DNA from: Agreia sp. PsM10
GTDB taxonomy: Bacteria; Actinomycetota; Actinomycetes; Actinomycetales; Microbacteriaceae
DNA length: 64,000 bases
Direction of reading: 5' to 3'
NCBI RefSeq assembly: GCF_030433855.1
Contig: NZ_JARUXC010000008.1
Coordinates: forward strand, 1 to 64,000
The position numbers and the translations under genes were made by a program. This document shows, one piece after another, positions 1 through 7,760 of the stretch (the first letter of the stretch is position 1; every line of letters starts with the position of its first letter). The notes under the pieces are model-generated. The model was given only the letters and a program-made list of their open reading frames with translations. It searched no databases and was not told where the DNA came from.

Positions 1-1
1 G

Positions 2-61
2 TCGCTCTTCGACAACTCCCTGCTCGACGACATCTACGGCGGCAAGTCCAGCCTGCAGTAG
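2..61 (+). CDS. 3' end of an unidentified gene (partial)
   Basis: An open frame enters the window and ends at TAG 59-61, giving the C-terminal tail SLFDNSLLDDIYGGKSSLQ. Twenty codons are too few to name the family. Its position directly ahead of the ribosyl-hydrolase/ribokinase operon would suit a transport or enzyme subunit of the same pathway, but that is inference only. Confidence 0.55.
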   Translation, partial: SLFDNSLLDDIYGGKSSLQ

Positions 62-74
62 AACCGACCGCCGC

Positions 75-106
75 GGGGGGGGGGGGCCCCCCCCCCCCCC
101 CCCCCC
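75..106. repeat. G12C20 homopolymer pair
   Basis: Twelve G are followed directly by twenty C, in the gap between the unidentified upstream gene and the first ADP-ribosylglycohydrolase. The two runs are complementary, so the site could fold on itself, although there is no loop. It lies 12 nt after the upstream stop codon. It may be a terminator-like element, a slippage-prone tract, or a sequencing/assembly error, because such tracts are hard to read. Confidence 0.8.
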
Positions 107-186
107 TCGGCCTCAGCACCGGACCACACCCCATGACACACGACACTCAGCCGGCCAGACCTGCCGGAACACAAGGAGACTTCAGG

Positions 187-1329
187 ATGGATCTGCTCGA
201 AGACAAGGCGACCGGGGCTCTCGCGGGCGCCGCAGTGGGCGACGCCCTGGGAGGAGCCGCGGAGGGCAACACACCCGAGGCCATCCAGGAACGCTACGAC
301 GGATTCATCACGGGAGTCGTGCCGCCGTTCCTCGCGGACTGGCGCAACGCCCGGCCCATCGCTCCGTATCACAAGGGCGACGGCCACATCACCGATGACA
401 CCCTCATGACAAACGCGCTCGTCGACGTCTACGACGAGGTGCGCGACCACCTCGACGCCTACGCGATCGCCGAGCAGTTCGTTCCGCGCCTCATCGGCGA
501 ACGCCAGTGGATCCCCGAGCTCGAGACCGACGCGATCCTGCTGCAGCGCATCTTCCTCGCCGAGAAGTGGCTGGTCGCGCGCATCCACTACGGCCACATC
601 GACCCCCGCGAGGCGGGCGTCGGCAACATCGTGAACTGCGGCGCCACCATGTACGCGGCCCCCATCGGAATCATCAACGCCGGATCGCCCGACACCGCCT
701 ATGCCGAGGCCGTCGACGTGGCCGGCGCCCACCAGTCGAGCTACGGCCGCGAGGCGGCCGGTGTCTACGCGGCGGCGGTCGCCGAGGCGATGCGCGTCGG
801 CGCGACCGTCTCGAGCGTTCTGGATGTCGCCCTACGGCTCGCGAAGGACGGCACGCGCGACGCGATCGAATCGGTCGTCGAGGCCGCATCCACCCGCAGC
901 GACTGGCGCGACTCGCTCGCCCACCTGCGCTCGGCCGTCGAGCCGTTCGACACCGTCGGCCCGAACTACCGGGCGCCCGCCCGCGATGCCCGCATCCCGA
1001 GCCGCACGAAGTCGATCGAGGAGCTGCCCATCGCCCTCGGCATGCTCGTGGTCGGCGGAGGAGACTACAGCGAGGCCGTTCTCGGCTCGATCAACTACGG
1101 CCGAGACTCCGACTCGATCGCCGTGATGGCCGGGTCGATCGCGGGCGCGCTGCACGGGCTCGAGGCGGTTCCGGGCGAGTGGGTCGACGCCGTCACGCAG
1201 GGCAGCCGCATCGACATCACGGCCACCGGCCCGCGCATCGCGGCCGTCGCGCGTGAGGTGTTCGAGAAGGACTGCGCCCGCGCCGAGGCCCGCGCGGCCT
1301 CGATGTCGGCGCTCACGCGGGCACTCTGA
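187..1329 (+). CDS. ADP-ribosylglycohydrolase family protein (first copy)
   Basis: A 380-residue member of the ADP-ribosylglycohydrolase (DraG/ARH) fold, enzymes that cleave N- or O-glycosidic bonds to ribose using two Mg ions. Visible motifs are GALAGAAVGDALGG near residue 10, TDDT at 69-72 and GRDSDS at 305-310, which match the metal-binding Asp clusters of the family. The ATG at 187 is preceded by AAGGAG with 8 nt spacing; an in-frame ATG at 133 has no ribosome-binding site and would add 18 unlike residues. The stop overlaps the start of the next gene (TGATG), so the two are translationally coupled. A downstream ribokinase suggests the product is a free ribose or ribose-like sugar. The substrate is unknown. 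Confidence 0.85.
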   Translation: MDLLEDKATGALAGAAVGDALGGAAEGNTPEAIQERYDGFITGVVPPFLADWRNARPIAPYHKGDGHITDDTLMTNALVDVYDEVRDHLDAYAIAEQFVPRLIGERQWIPELETDAILLQRIFLAEKWLVARIHYGHIDPREAGVGNIVNCGATMYAAPIGIINAGSPDTAYAEAVDVAGAHQSSYGREAAGVYAAAVAEAMRVGATVSSVLDVALRLAKDGTRDAIESVVEAASTRSDWRDSLAHLRSAVEPFDTVGPNYRAPARDARIPSRTKSIEELPIALGMLVVGGGDYSEAVLGSINYGRDSDSIAVMAGSIAGALHGLEAVPGEWVDAVTQGSRIDITATGPRIAAVAREVFEKDCARAEARAASMSALTRAL

Positions 1330-2705
1330 TGCTGCGATTGAGCTGGACCCAGCCCGAGGACCTGGTGCCGCACGCGCTGGCCGCCGCTCGCCTCGACGGG
1401 GTCGACGTGTCGGCGCTCGAGGCGGAATGGGTGGCCGCGGGCGGATCGCCGAACGCCGCCGTCAGCGGTGCCTCACCCGTGCCCGCCTCGCCCGAGCTGC
1501 GCGAGCTCGGGCGAGCGCTGCTCGCCCGCATCGACGAGTTGCCGCTTCCCGGTGCGCTCGTCGCCGCAGAGCCCGACGGCTTCGCCGCCATTCTCGACCT
1601 GGCGCCGCAGCCGCCCGAACTGCCGGCAGCCTCTGCCCGCTCGTTCGGCGACCGGATGCTCGGGGCCTGGCTGGGCAGGGCCGCCGGCTGCCTGCTCGGC
1701 AAGCCCGTGGAGAAGATCTCGCGCGAGGGCATCCGCGCCATCGCGCAGTCGACCGGCAACTGGCCGGTCTCGTCGTACTTCACAGAGCAGGGACTCGACC
1801 CGGCCGTCGCCGCGCGGTACCCGTGGAACCGGCGCAGCCGCCCCACGAGCCTCGTCGAGAACATCGACGGCATGCCCGAGGACGACGACCTCAACTTTCC
1901 CCTGATCGCCCTCGAACTGCTCGAGCGCGCGGGGGCCGACTTCACGACCGACGAGGTGGCGCTCTCGTGGCTCGCGAATCTGCCCGGAGGCCGCGTGTTC
2001 ACGGCCGAGCGCATCGTCTACCGCAATTTGCTCGAGGGGCACGAGCCCGACGTGGCGGCCACGGTGCAGAACCCGTTCCAGGATTGGATCGGTGCGCAGA
2101 TCCGCACCGATGTCTATGGCTGGGCGCGGCCCGGCGACCCCCACGCCGCGGCCGCGCTCGCTCACCGCGACGCATGGCTCAGCCATCGACGCAGCGGGCT
2201 CTACGGTGCGCTGTTCGTCGCGGCTGCCAGCTCCGCGGCGCTCGTCGCCTCGTCGGTGCACGAGGTGATCGCGGCCGGGCTCTCGGCGGTTCCCGAGGGC
2301 AGCCGCTACGCCGCGGCCATCCTGCGCGGCGCCGAGCTGGGCGCATCCGATCTCTCGATCGACGAGGGCCTCGACGCGCTCGCCGCCGGGTTCGGTCACC
2401 TGCACTGGGTGCACGCGCTCAACAACAGCGCGCTGCTGGCGTTCGCGCTCGTGCGCTCCGACGGCGACTTCGCGACGGCGATCTCGATCGCCGTGATGGG
2501 CGGATGGGACACGGACTCGGTGGGGGCCACCGCCGGTGCGATCGCGGGCGCCCTCACCGGAGCCGCCGCGCTGCCGCCGGCATGGATCGAGCCGCTGCAC
2601 AATCGGCTCGCCACGTCGATCCCTGGCTTCGACGGCATCGGCTTCGACGAGCTCGCCGCCCGCACGGGCGCGCTCGTGCCGACCCTCGCGCAGGCCGCCC
2701 GATGA
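1329..2705 (+). CDS. ADP-ribosylglycohydrolase family protein (second copy)
   Basis: 458 residues. The first 100 or so residues are an Ala-rich N-terminal part not typical of the fold; the hydrolase core begins near the GDRMLGAWLGRAAGCLLGKP segment. EDDDLNF and GGWDTDSVGATAG correspond to the two Asp-rich Mg sites of the family. It is clearly diverged from the gene before it, so this is an ancient paralogue pair rather than a recent duplication. It starts at the ATG that overlaps the previous stop and ends in an ATGA overlap with the ribokinase. Two different hydrolases side by side suggest either two substrates or a heteromeric enzyme; neither can be decided here. Confidence 0.85.
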   Translation: MLRLSWTQPEDLVPHALAAARLDGVDVSALEAEWVAAGGSPNAAVSGASPVPASPELRELGRALLARIDELPLPGALVAAEPDGFAAILDLAPQPPELPAASARSFGDRMLGAWLGRAAGCLLGKPVEKISREGIRAIAQSTGNWPVSSYFTEQGLDPAVAARYPWNRRSRPTSLVENIDGMPEDDDLNFPLIALELLERAGADFTTDEVALSWLANLPGGRVFTAERIVYRNLLEGHEPDVAATVQNPFQDWIGAQIRTDVYGWARPGDPHAAAALAHRDAWLSHRRSGLYGALFVAAASSAALVASSVHEVIAAGLSAVPEGSRYAAAILRGAELGASDLSIDEGLDALAAGFGHLHWVHALNNSALLAFALVRSDGDFATAISIAVMGGWDTDSVGATAGAIAGALTGAAALPPAWIEPLHNRLATSIPGFDGIGFDELAARTGALVPTLAQAAR

Positions 2706-3601
2706 GCGTCATCGTGGTCGGAAGCGCCAACCTCGACCTCGTCTACACGGTCGAGGCGATCCCCGCGCCCGGCGAGACCGTGCTTGCGACGGGCGGCGGC
2801 CGGCATCCGGGTGGCAAGGGCGTCAACCAGGCCGTCGCGGCCGCCCGTGCCGGTGCGGCGACCACGTTCGTCGCGCTGCTCGGCGACGACGACGCGGGGG
2901 CGCTGCTGCGCGACAGCCTGCGCGGCGCCGGGGTCGTGGATGCGACGCGCGTCACCGCCGGCGAGACCGGCACCGCGCTCATCACCGTCGACGCGCACGC
3001 CGAGAACACGATCGTGGTGAACCAGGGAACGAACGCGCTGTTCACCTCGCTCGCCGACGACCAGGCGCAGCTCATCCGCGACGCGGACGTGCTCGTGCTG
3101 CAGCTCGAGATCCCCCTCGAGACCGTGCGCGTGGCCGCCGCCATCGCCCGCGCCGCGGGAACGCGCGTGCTGCTGAACGCGGCGCCGGTGCGGCCTCTGC
3201 CCTCCGAGCTGCTCGCGCTCGTCGACGTGCTGATCGTGAACGAGACCGAGGCGGCTCAGCTCGCCGGCGACGACGCGCGCGACCTGTTCTCGCGGGCACG
3301 GGCGCTCACCCGCGACGTGCCGAGCGTCATCATCACCCTCGGGTCGGCCGGTTCGGCGCTGCTGCATCGCGGCGACGCCGAGCTCACGCGGGTGGATGCT
3401 CACGAGGTCGAGGCCGTCGATACCACGGGGGCCGGCGACACGTTCTGCGGCGCCTTCGCCACCGCGCTCGACGAGGGGCTCGACATGCCCTCGGCTGTGC
3501 GCTTCGCGACCGCGGCCTCCGCCCTCTCGGTGCAGCGCGTGGGAGCTGTGCCCTCCATTCCCGATCGCAAGGAGATCGACGCTCTTGTCTCATCGCTCTG
3601 A
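2702..3601 (+). CDS. rbsK: ribokinase (PfkB family)
   Basis: 299 residues. It phosphorylates D-ribose or a related free sugar with ATP in the cytoplasm. The N-terminal PfkB signature GGGRHPGGKGVNQAVAAARAG and the C-terminal signature VDTTGAGDTFCGAF (catalytic Asp 246) are both intact, and the length is normal for ribokinases. The start is the ATG of an ATGA overlap with the preceding hydrolase. Its position after two ribosyl-hydrolase-like proteins implies that it captures the sugar they release as a 5-phosphate. Other PfkB sugars cannot be excluded. Confidence 0.88.
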   Translation: MSVIVVGSANLDLVYTVEAIPAPGETVLATGGGRHPGGKGVNQAVAAARAGAATTFVALLGDDDAGALLRDSLRGAGVVDATRVTAGETGTALITVDAHAENTIVVNQGTNALFTSLADDQAQLIRDADVLVLQLEIPLETVRVAAAIARAAGTRVLLNAAPVRPLPSELLALVDVLIVNETEAAQLAGDDARDLFSRARALTRDVPSVIITLGSAGSALLHRGDAELTRVDAHEVEAVDTTGAGDTFCGAFATALDEGLDMPSAVRFATAASALSVQRVGAVPSIPDRKEIDALVSSL

Positions 3602-5666
3602 CGTCCTGCCCGCCGTCGAACCTGTTCACGACCCCGACGAGGCCAACACCAACGAGTTCGACCCGCTGGTGCCGCGCCCGATCGACCGCGCGACCGAGCT
3701 GCCGCTGACCGGCGCGCTCGATGAGGCAGTGGGCGACATCGCCAAGATCTTCGCGGCTCCCGCGGACCCGGCCGAGTGGCCCGCCTGGCGTGAGGCGCTC
3801 GCGGCCTGGCGCGCCGACGCCCACCGCCGCATCGACTACTCGGGCGCGGCCTACGACGACGTCACCTCGCGCTGGACCCAGCACTGCGCATCCGTCGCCC
3901 TCGTGTGGCTCTGGGACGAGCGGCTCTTCGACGCCGAGGCGGAGCGCTTCGACGTGCAGCGTTTCGTCGACGCGACGACCGCTTTCGGAGGTGTCGACGG
4001 CGTGGTGCTCTGGCACGCCTACCCGGTGATCGGCGTCGACGATCGCAACCAGTTCGACTACTACCGCGACGTTCCCGGTCTCCGCGAGCTCATCGCCGAG
4101 TTCCAGCGGCTCGGCATCCGCGTGTTCATCGACTACAACCCGTGGGACACGGGGACGCGCCGCGCCGACAACGACGACGCGGCAGAGCTCGCCCTGATCG
4201 TCGACGAGCTGGGCGTCGACGGCGTCTTCCTCGACACGATGAAGGAGGGCGACCGCGCGCTCGTCACGGCCCTGCGCGAGTCGTCGCCGCCGCGCGCGCT
4301 CGAGGGCGAGTCGCGTGTTCCCAACGTGCGCATCGAAGACCACCAGCTGAGCTGGGCGCAGTGGTTCGACGACAGCGAGGCGCCCGGCGTGATGCGCGCC
4401 CACTGGTTCGAGCGTCGGCACATGATGCACTCCACCCGCCGCTGGAATCGCGACCACAGCTCCGAGCTGCAGTCGGCCTTTATGAACGGCACGGGCATGC
4501 TCGTCTGGGACACGGTCTTCGGCGTCTGGGTGGGCTGGAACGCCCGCGACCGGTCGACGCTGCGGCGTATGCTGCGGGTGCAGCGCGCCCTCGGCGACGT
4601 GTTCGTTTCGGGCGACTGGGTGCCGCTCGACGGCGCCTCCGCCCACGCCCTCGAGCACGGCGTCTACGCCTCGCGCTGGTCGACGGACGAGGTCGATGTC
4701 TACACGCTCGTCAACCGCTCGGGTTCGGACTACACAGGCCCGGCCCTGACGGGCGAGCACGGCTCGGGCGTGCTGTGGGATGCGACGGCCGGGCGCATCG
4801 TCGGCCCCGAGGGCGTCGTCGTTCCCGCCCGAGGCGTCACCGCGATCGTGCGCGAGAGGGCGCGCGCGGGTACGACGGTTCCGGATGCGACATCGCCGGT
4901 TGTGGCGGAGCCGCACTCCGATGTTCTCCGCGGGCTCCTCGCCGAGGCCGCCGCGGATGCGCCCAGCGCCGACTCGAGGTTCCCCGCGCGCGAGGCCGTG
5001 CGACGGGTGCCGGCGCCGGCGCCGGTCGCGGCGGCACCTGCGGACTCGGTCGTGATCGACGCCGCGACGCACGAACTCGTCGTGCGCTTCCGCCGTCGCG
5101 AGACGGGACTCTACGGCGAGGCTCCCTACGTCGAGGAGTGGAAGCCGCTGCCGCCCCGGCTGCACGACGACCGCAGCCTCGAGGTCACGGTGGAGACCGG
5201 CCGCGTCGCCGTCGCCCGTCGCGAGGTCACCCGCGCCGAGTTCGATCGCTTCGTGGCCGACACGGGCTACGCGCCCGCGAGCGACAACCGCTTCCTGCTC
5301 GCCGCCCAGGCGGATGGCGACGCGGCGAACTGCATCGACCTCGACGACGCGCGCGCCTACGCCGCGTGGGCCGGGGCCCGCCTGCCCACCGAATTCGAGT
5401 GGCAGCTGGCGGCATCCGACCGGGCCTTCGAACGGGCAGAGCCGTGGGTCTGGAACTGGACCGAGAGCGAGCATAGCGACGGCGTCACCCGCTTCGTGCA
5501 GCTGAAGGGCGGAGCCGACTTCGAGGCGCAGGGCTCGGACTGGTACGTCGACGGAGGCCGCCGCGCGCCCGAGTTCAGCCTGAAGTACCTGCTCACGGGG
5601 CTGGGGCTCTCGAGGTCGCCGAACATCGGCTTCCGCCTCGCGTGGGACGTGGAGGACGGCGAATGA
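3585..5666 (+). CDS. putative glycoside-hydrolase-like/SUMF1-domain fusion protein
   Basis: 693 residues from a TTG start that overlaps the end of the ribokinase gene; AAGGAG at 3569-3574 stands 10 nt before it. The N-terminal two-thirds reads as a TIM-barrel glycosidase-like enzyme (runs such as GVDGVVLWHAYPVIG and LGVDGVFLDTMKEGD). The last 170 residues have the formylglycine-generating-enzyme/SUMF1 lectin-like layout: EVTRAEFDRFV, a RLPTEFEWQLAA segment and the terminal PNIGFRLAW. The paired active-site cysteines of true formylglycine-generating enzymes are not seen, so this domain is more likely a binding or structural module. No signal peptide. It may release or recognise the glycoside that feeds the operon; the substrate is unknown. 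Confidence 0.65.
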   Translation: MSHRSDVLPAVEPVHDPDEANTNEFDPLVPRPIDRATELPLTGALDEAVGDIAKIFAAPADPAEWPAWREALAAWRADAHRRIDYSGAAYDDVTSRWTQHCASVALVWLWDERLFDAEAERFDVQRFVDATTAFGGVDGVVLWHAYPVIGVDDRNQFDYYRDVPGLRELIAEFQRLGIRVFIDYNPWDTGTRRADNDDAAELALIVDELGVDGVFLDTMKEGDRALVTALRESSPPRALEGESRVPNVRIEDHQLSWAQWFDDSEAPGVMRAHWFERRHMMHSTRRWNRDHSSELQSAFMNGTGMLVWDTVFGVWVGWNARDRSTLRRMLRVQRALGDVFVSGDWVPLDGASAHALEHGVYASRWSTDEVDVYTLVNRSGSDYTGPALTGEHGSGVLWDATAGRIVGPEGVVVPARGVTAIVRERARAGTTVPDATSPVVAEPHSDVLRGLLAEAAADAPSADSRFPAREAVRRVPAPAPVAAAPADSVVIDAATHELVVRFRRRETGLYGEAPYVEEWKPLPPRLHDDRSLEVTVETGRVAVARREVTRAEFDRFVADTGYAPASDNRFLLAAQADGDAANCIDLDDARAYAAWAGARLPTEFEWQLAASDRAFERAEPWVWNWTESEHSDGVTRFVQLKGGADFEAQGSDWYVDGGRRAPEFSLKYLLTGLGLSRSPNIGFRLAWDVEDGE

Positions 5667-6853
5667 GCAGCGCGCCTCTCGATGGAGTGAGGGTTCTCGA
5701 CGTCTCGACGCTCTTCGCGGGTCCGCTCGCCGCCACGTTCCTGGGCGACTTCGGGGCCGACGTGATCAAGGTCGAGCATCCGCTCAAGCCCGACGCCTCG
5801 CGCGGGCACGGGCCCGCCAAAGACGGCGTGAACCTGTGGTGGAAGACGCTCGGCCGCAACAAGCGCACGGTCACGCTCAACCTCGGCCAGGCCGACGGGG
5901 CCGCCGTGCTGCTCGAGCTCGTGCGCACGGCCGACGTGCTGATCGAGAACTTCAGGCCCGGCACGCTCGAGCGCTGGGGTCTGGGGCCGGATGCGCTGCT
6001 CGCCGCCAACCCGGCACTGGTCATAGCGAGGGTCACCGCTTTCGGACAATTCGGGCCCTACTCGGCCCGTCCCGGCTTCGGCAGCCTCGCCGAGGCGATG
6101 AGCGGATTCGCCGCGCTCACGGGCGAGCCCGACGGGCCGCCGACCCTGCCGCCCTTCGGCCTCGCCGACGGCGTCGCCGCGCTCGCCACGAGCTACGCGG
6201 TGATGGTGGCGCTTCGCTCAGCCGAGGCGACCGGCCGCGGCCAGGTGGTCGACATGGCCATCATCGAGCCCATCCTGATGCTGCTCGGCGGCCAGATCAC
6301 GGCCTTCGACCAGCTCGGAACCGTGCAGGCGCGCACCGGCAACCGCAGCGTGAACAACGCGCCGCGCAACGTGTACCGCACGGCCGACGACGAGTGGGTC
6401 GCCATCTCGACCAGCTCGCAGTCCATCGCCGAGCGCGTGATGACCCTCGTCGGTCGGCCCGAACTCGTCGACGAGACCTGGTTCTCGAGCGGGCACAGCC
6501 GGGCCCAGCATGCCGACGAGCTCGACGAGGCCGTCGCATCCTGGGTCGCCGCGCGCCCCACGGCGGTGGTGCTCGAGGAGTTCGAGAGGGCCCAGGCCGC
6601 GGTCGCGCCCGTCTACGATGTGCGGGGCATCCTCGCCGATCCGCAGTACGCCGCGCTCGGCACCGTTCAGACCGTCGACGACGACGAGCTGGGCCCGGTC
6701 AAGATGCAGAACGTGCTGTTCCGGCTCTCCGAGACGCCCGGATCGATCCGGTTCAGCGGCCGGCCGCACGGCCACGACACCGACGAGGTGCTCGACGAGA
6801 TCGGCATCACGGCGGAGCAGCGGGCAGCGCTGCGCGAACGGGGGATCCTGTGA
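5663..6853 (+). CDS. CaiB/BaiF-type CoA-transferase (family III)
   Basis: 396 residues. Family III enzymes move CoA between carboxylic acids. Typical features are the N-terminal segment GVRVLDVSTLFAGPLAATFLG, the FGADVIKVEHP strand, a long GRGQVVDMAIIEP stretch with the candidate catalytic Asp 197, and a C-terminal GRPHGHDTDEVL motif. It starts in an ATGA overlap with the previous gene and ends in a GTGA overlap with a CitE-like lyase. The pairing suggests that a carboxylic acid part of the substrate is activated to a CoA ester and then cleaved. Confidence 0.88.
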   Translation: MSSAPLDGVRVLDVSTLFAGPLAATFLGDFGADVIKVEHPLKPDASRGHGPAKDGVNLWWKTLGRNKRTVTLNLGQADGAAVLLELVRTADVLIENFRPGTLERWGLGPDALLAANPALVIARVTAFGQFGPYSARPGFGSLAEAMSGFAALTGEPDGPPTLPPFGLADGVAALATSYAVMVALRSAEATGRGQVVDMAIIEPILMLLGGQITAFDQLGTVQARTGNRSVNNAPRNVYRTADDEWVAISTSSQSIAERVMTLVGRPELVDETWFSSGHSRAQHADELDEAVASWVAARPTAVVLEEFERAQAAVAPVYDVRGILADPQYAALGTVQTVDDDELGPVKMQNVLFRLSETPGSIRFSGRPHGHDTDEVLDEIGITAEQRAALRERGIL

Positions 6854-7698
6854 GCGCCCGCGCATCCGGTGCCCGGCCTATCGTCGCCGCTCTGTACGTG
6901 CCCGGGGACCGCCCGGATCGCTTCGAGACGGCGGCGGCGAGCGGCGCGAACATGGTGATCCTCGACCTCGAGGACGCGGTCGCGCCCGAGCGCAAAGACG
7001 CCGCCCGTGAGGCCGTGCTCGACTGGCTCGCCGCGTTCAGGCCGGGCGACGAACGGCATCCGGCGCTCGCCGTGGTGCAGGTGCGCATCAACAGCGGTGA
7101 ACGCGGCGACGACGACGTGCGCGCGCTGGCCTCATCACCCGCGGCGATCGAGCTGCGCGTGCCCAAGGTCGAGACGCCCGGTCAGCTCGACGTGCTCGCG
7201 GGCCTCGCCTCCGGGCTGCCGGTGACCGCCCTCGTCGAGTCGGCGCTGGGCGTCGAGAACGCCTACGCGATCGCCGCGCATCCGGCCGTGACCCGGCTCG
7301 CGCTCGGCGAATCCGACCTCGCGAGCGAGCTCGGCACACGCGCGCCCGCCGTGCTCGACTATGCCCGCATCCGGCTGCTGTACGCGGCCCGGTCGGCAGG
7401 GCTCGAGGCGCCGATGATGTCGGCGTTCCCCGACATCCGCAATCTGGATGCGCTGCGCGCCGACACCCTGCGAGGCCGCGAGTCGGGCTGGTTCGGACGG
7501 TCGGCGGTCCACCCCAGCCAGCTGCCCGTCATCCACGAGGCGTTCGCCCCGACCGACGCCGAACTCGACTGGGCCCGCGAGGTCCTCTCCGTCGGCGAGG
7601 CCGGGGGAGTCTCGACCCTCGCGAGCGGCGAGATGGTCGACGCGGCCATGCTCGGCCGGGCGCGGTCGATCCTCCGCGCGGCGGAGCCCTTCGCCTGA
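6850..7698 (+). CDS. HpcH/HpaI aldolase / CitE-like CoA-ester lyase
   Basis: 282 residues, GTG start overlapping the stop of the CoA-transferase gene. The family contains citrate lyase beta subunits, malyl-CoA lyases and related metal-dependent C-C lyases. Seen here are LYVPGDRPDRF, VILDLEDAVAPERK, the RINS strand, ALVESALG and RLALGESDL, which carry the substrate arginine and the metal-binding acidic residues. No CitF/CitD partners lie nearby, so classic citrate lyase is unlikely; cleavage of a beta-hydroxyacyl-CoA made by the preceding CoA-transferase is the simplest reading. Last gene of the coupled operon. Confidence 0.85.
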   Translation: MSARASGARPIVAALYVPGDRPDRFETAAASGANMVILDLEDAVAPERKDAAREAVLDWLAAFRPGDERHPALAVVQVRINSGERGDDDVRALASSPAAIELRVPKVETPGQLDVLAGLASGLPVTALVESALGVENAYAIAAHPAVTRLALGESDLASELGTRAPAVLDYARIRLLYAARSAGLEAPMMSAFPDIRNLDALRADTLRGRESGWFGRSAVHPSQLPVIHEAFAPTDAELDWAREVLSVGEAGGVSTLASGEMVDAAMLGRARSILRAAEPFA

Positions 7699-7760
7699 CC
7701 CTGTCGCCTGATCCTGTCGTCTGACCCGAACCATCCAGCACCATCCAGAGAGGCAACACA

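Noticed and set aside
3585-5666. Formylglycine-generating enzyme
   Set aside because: The C-terminal domain resembles it, but active-site cysteines and a nearby sulfatase gene are missing.
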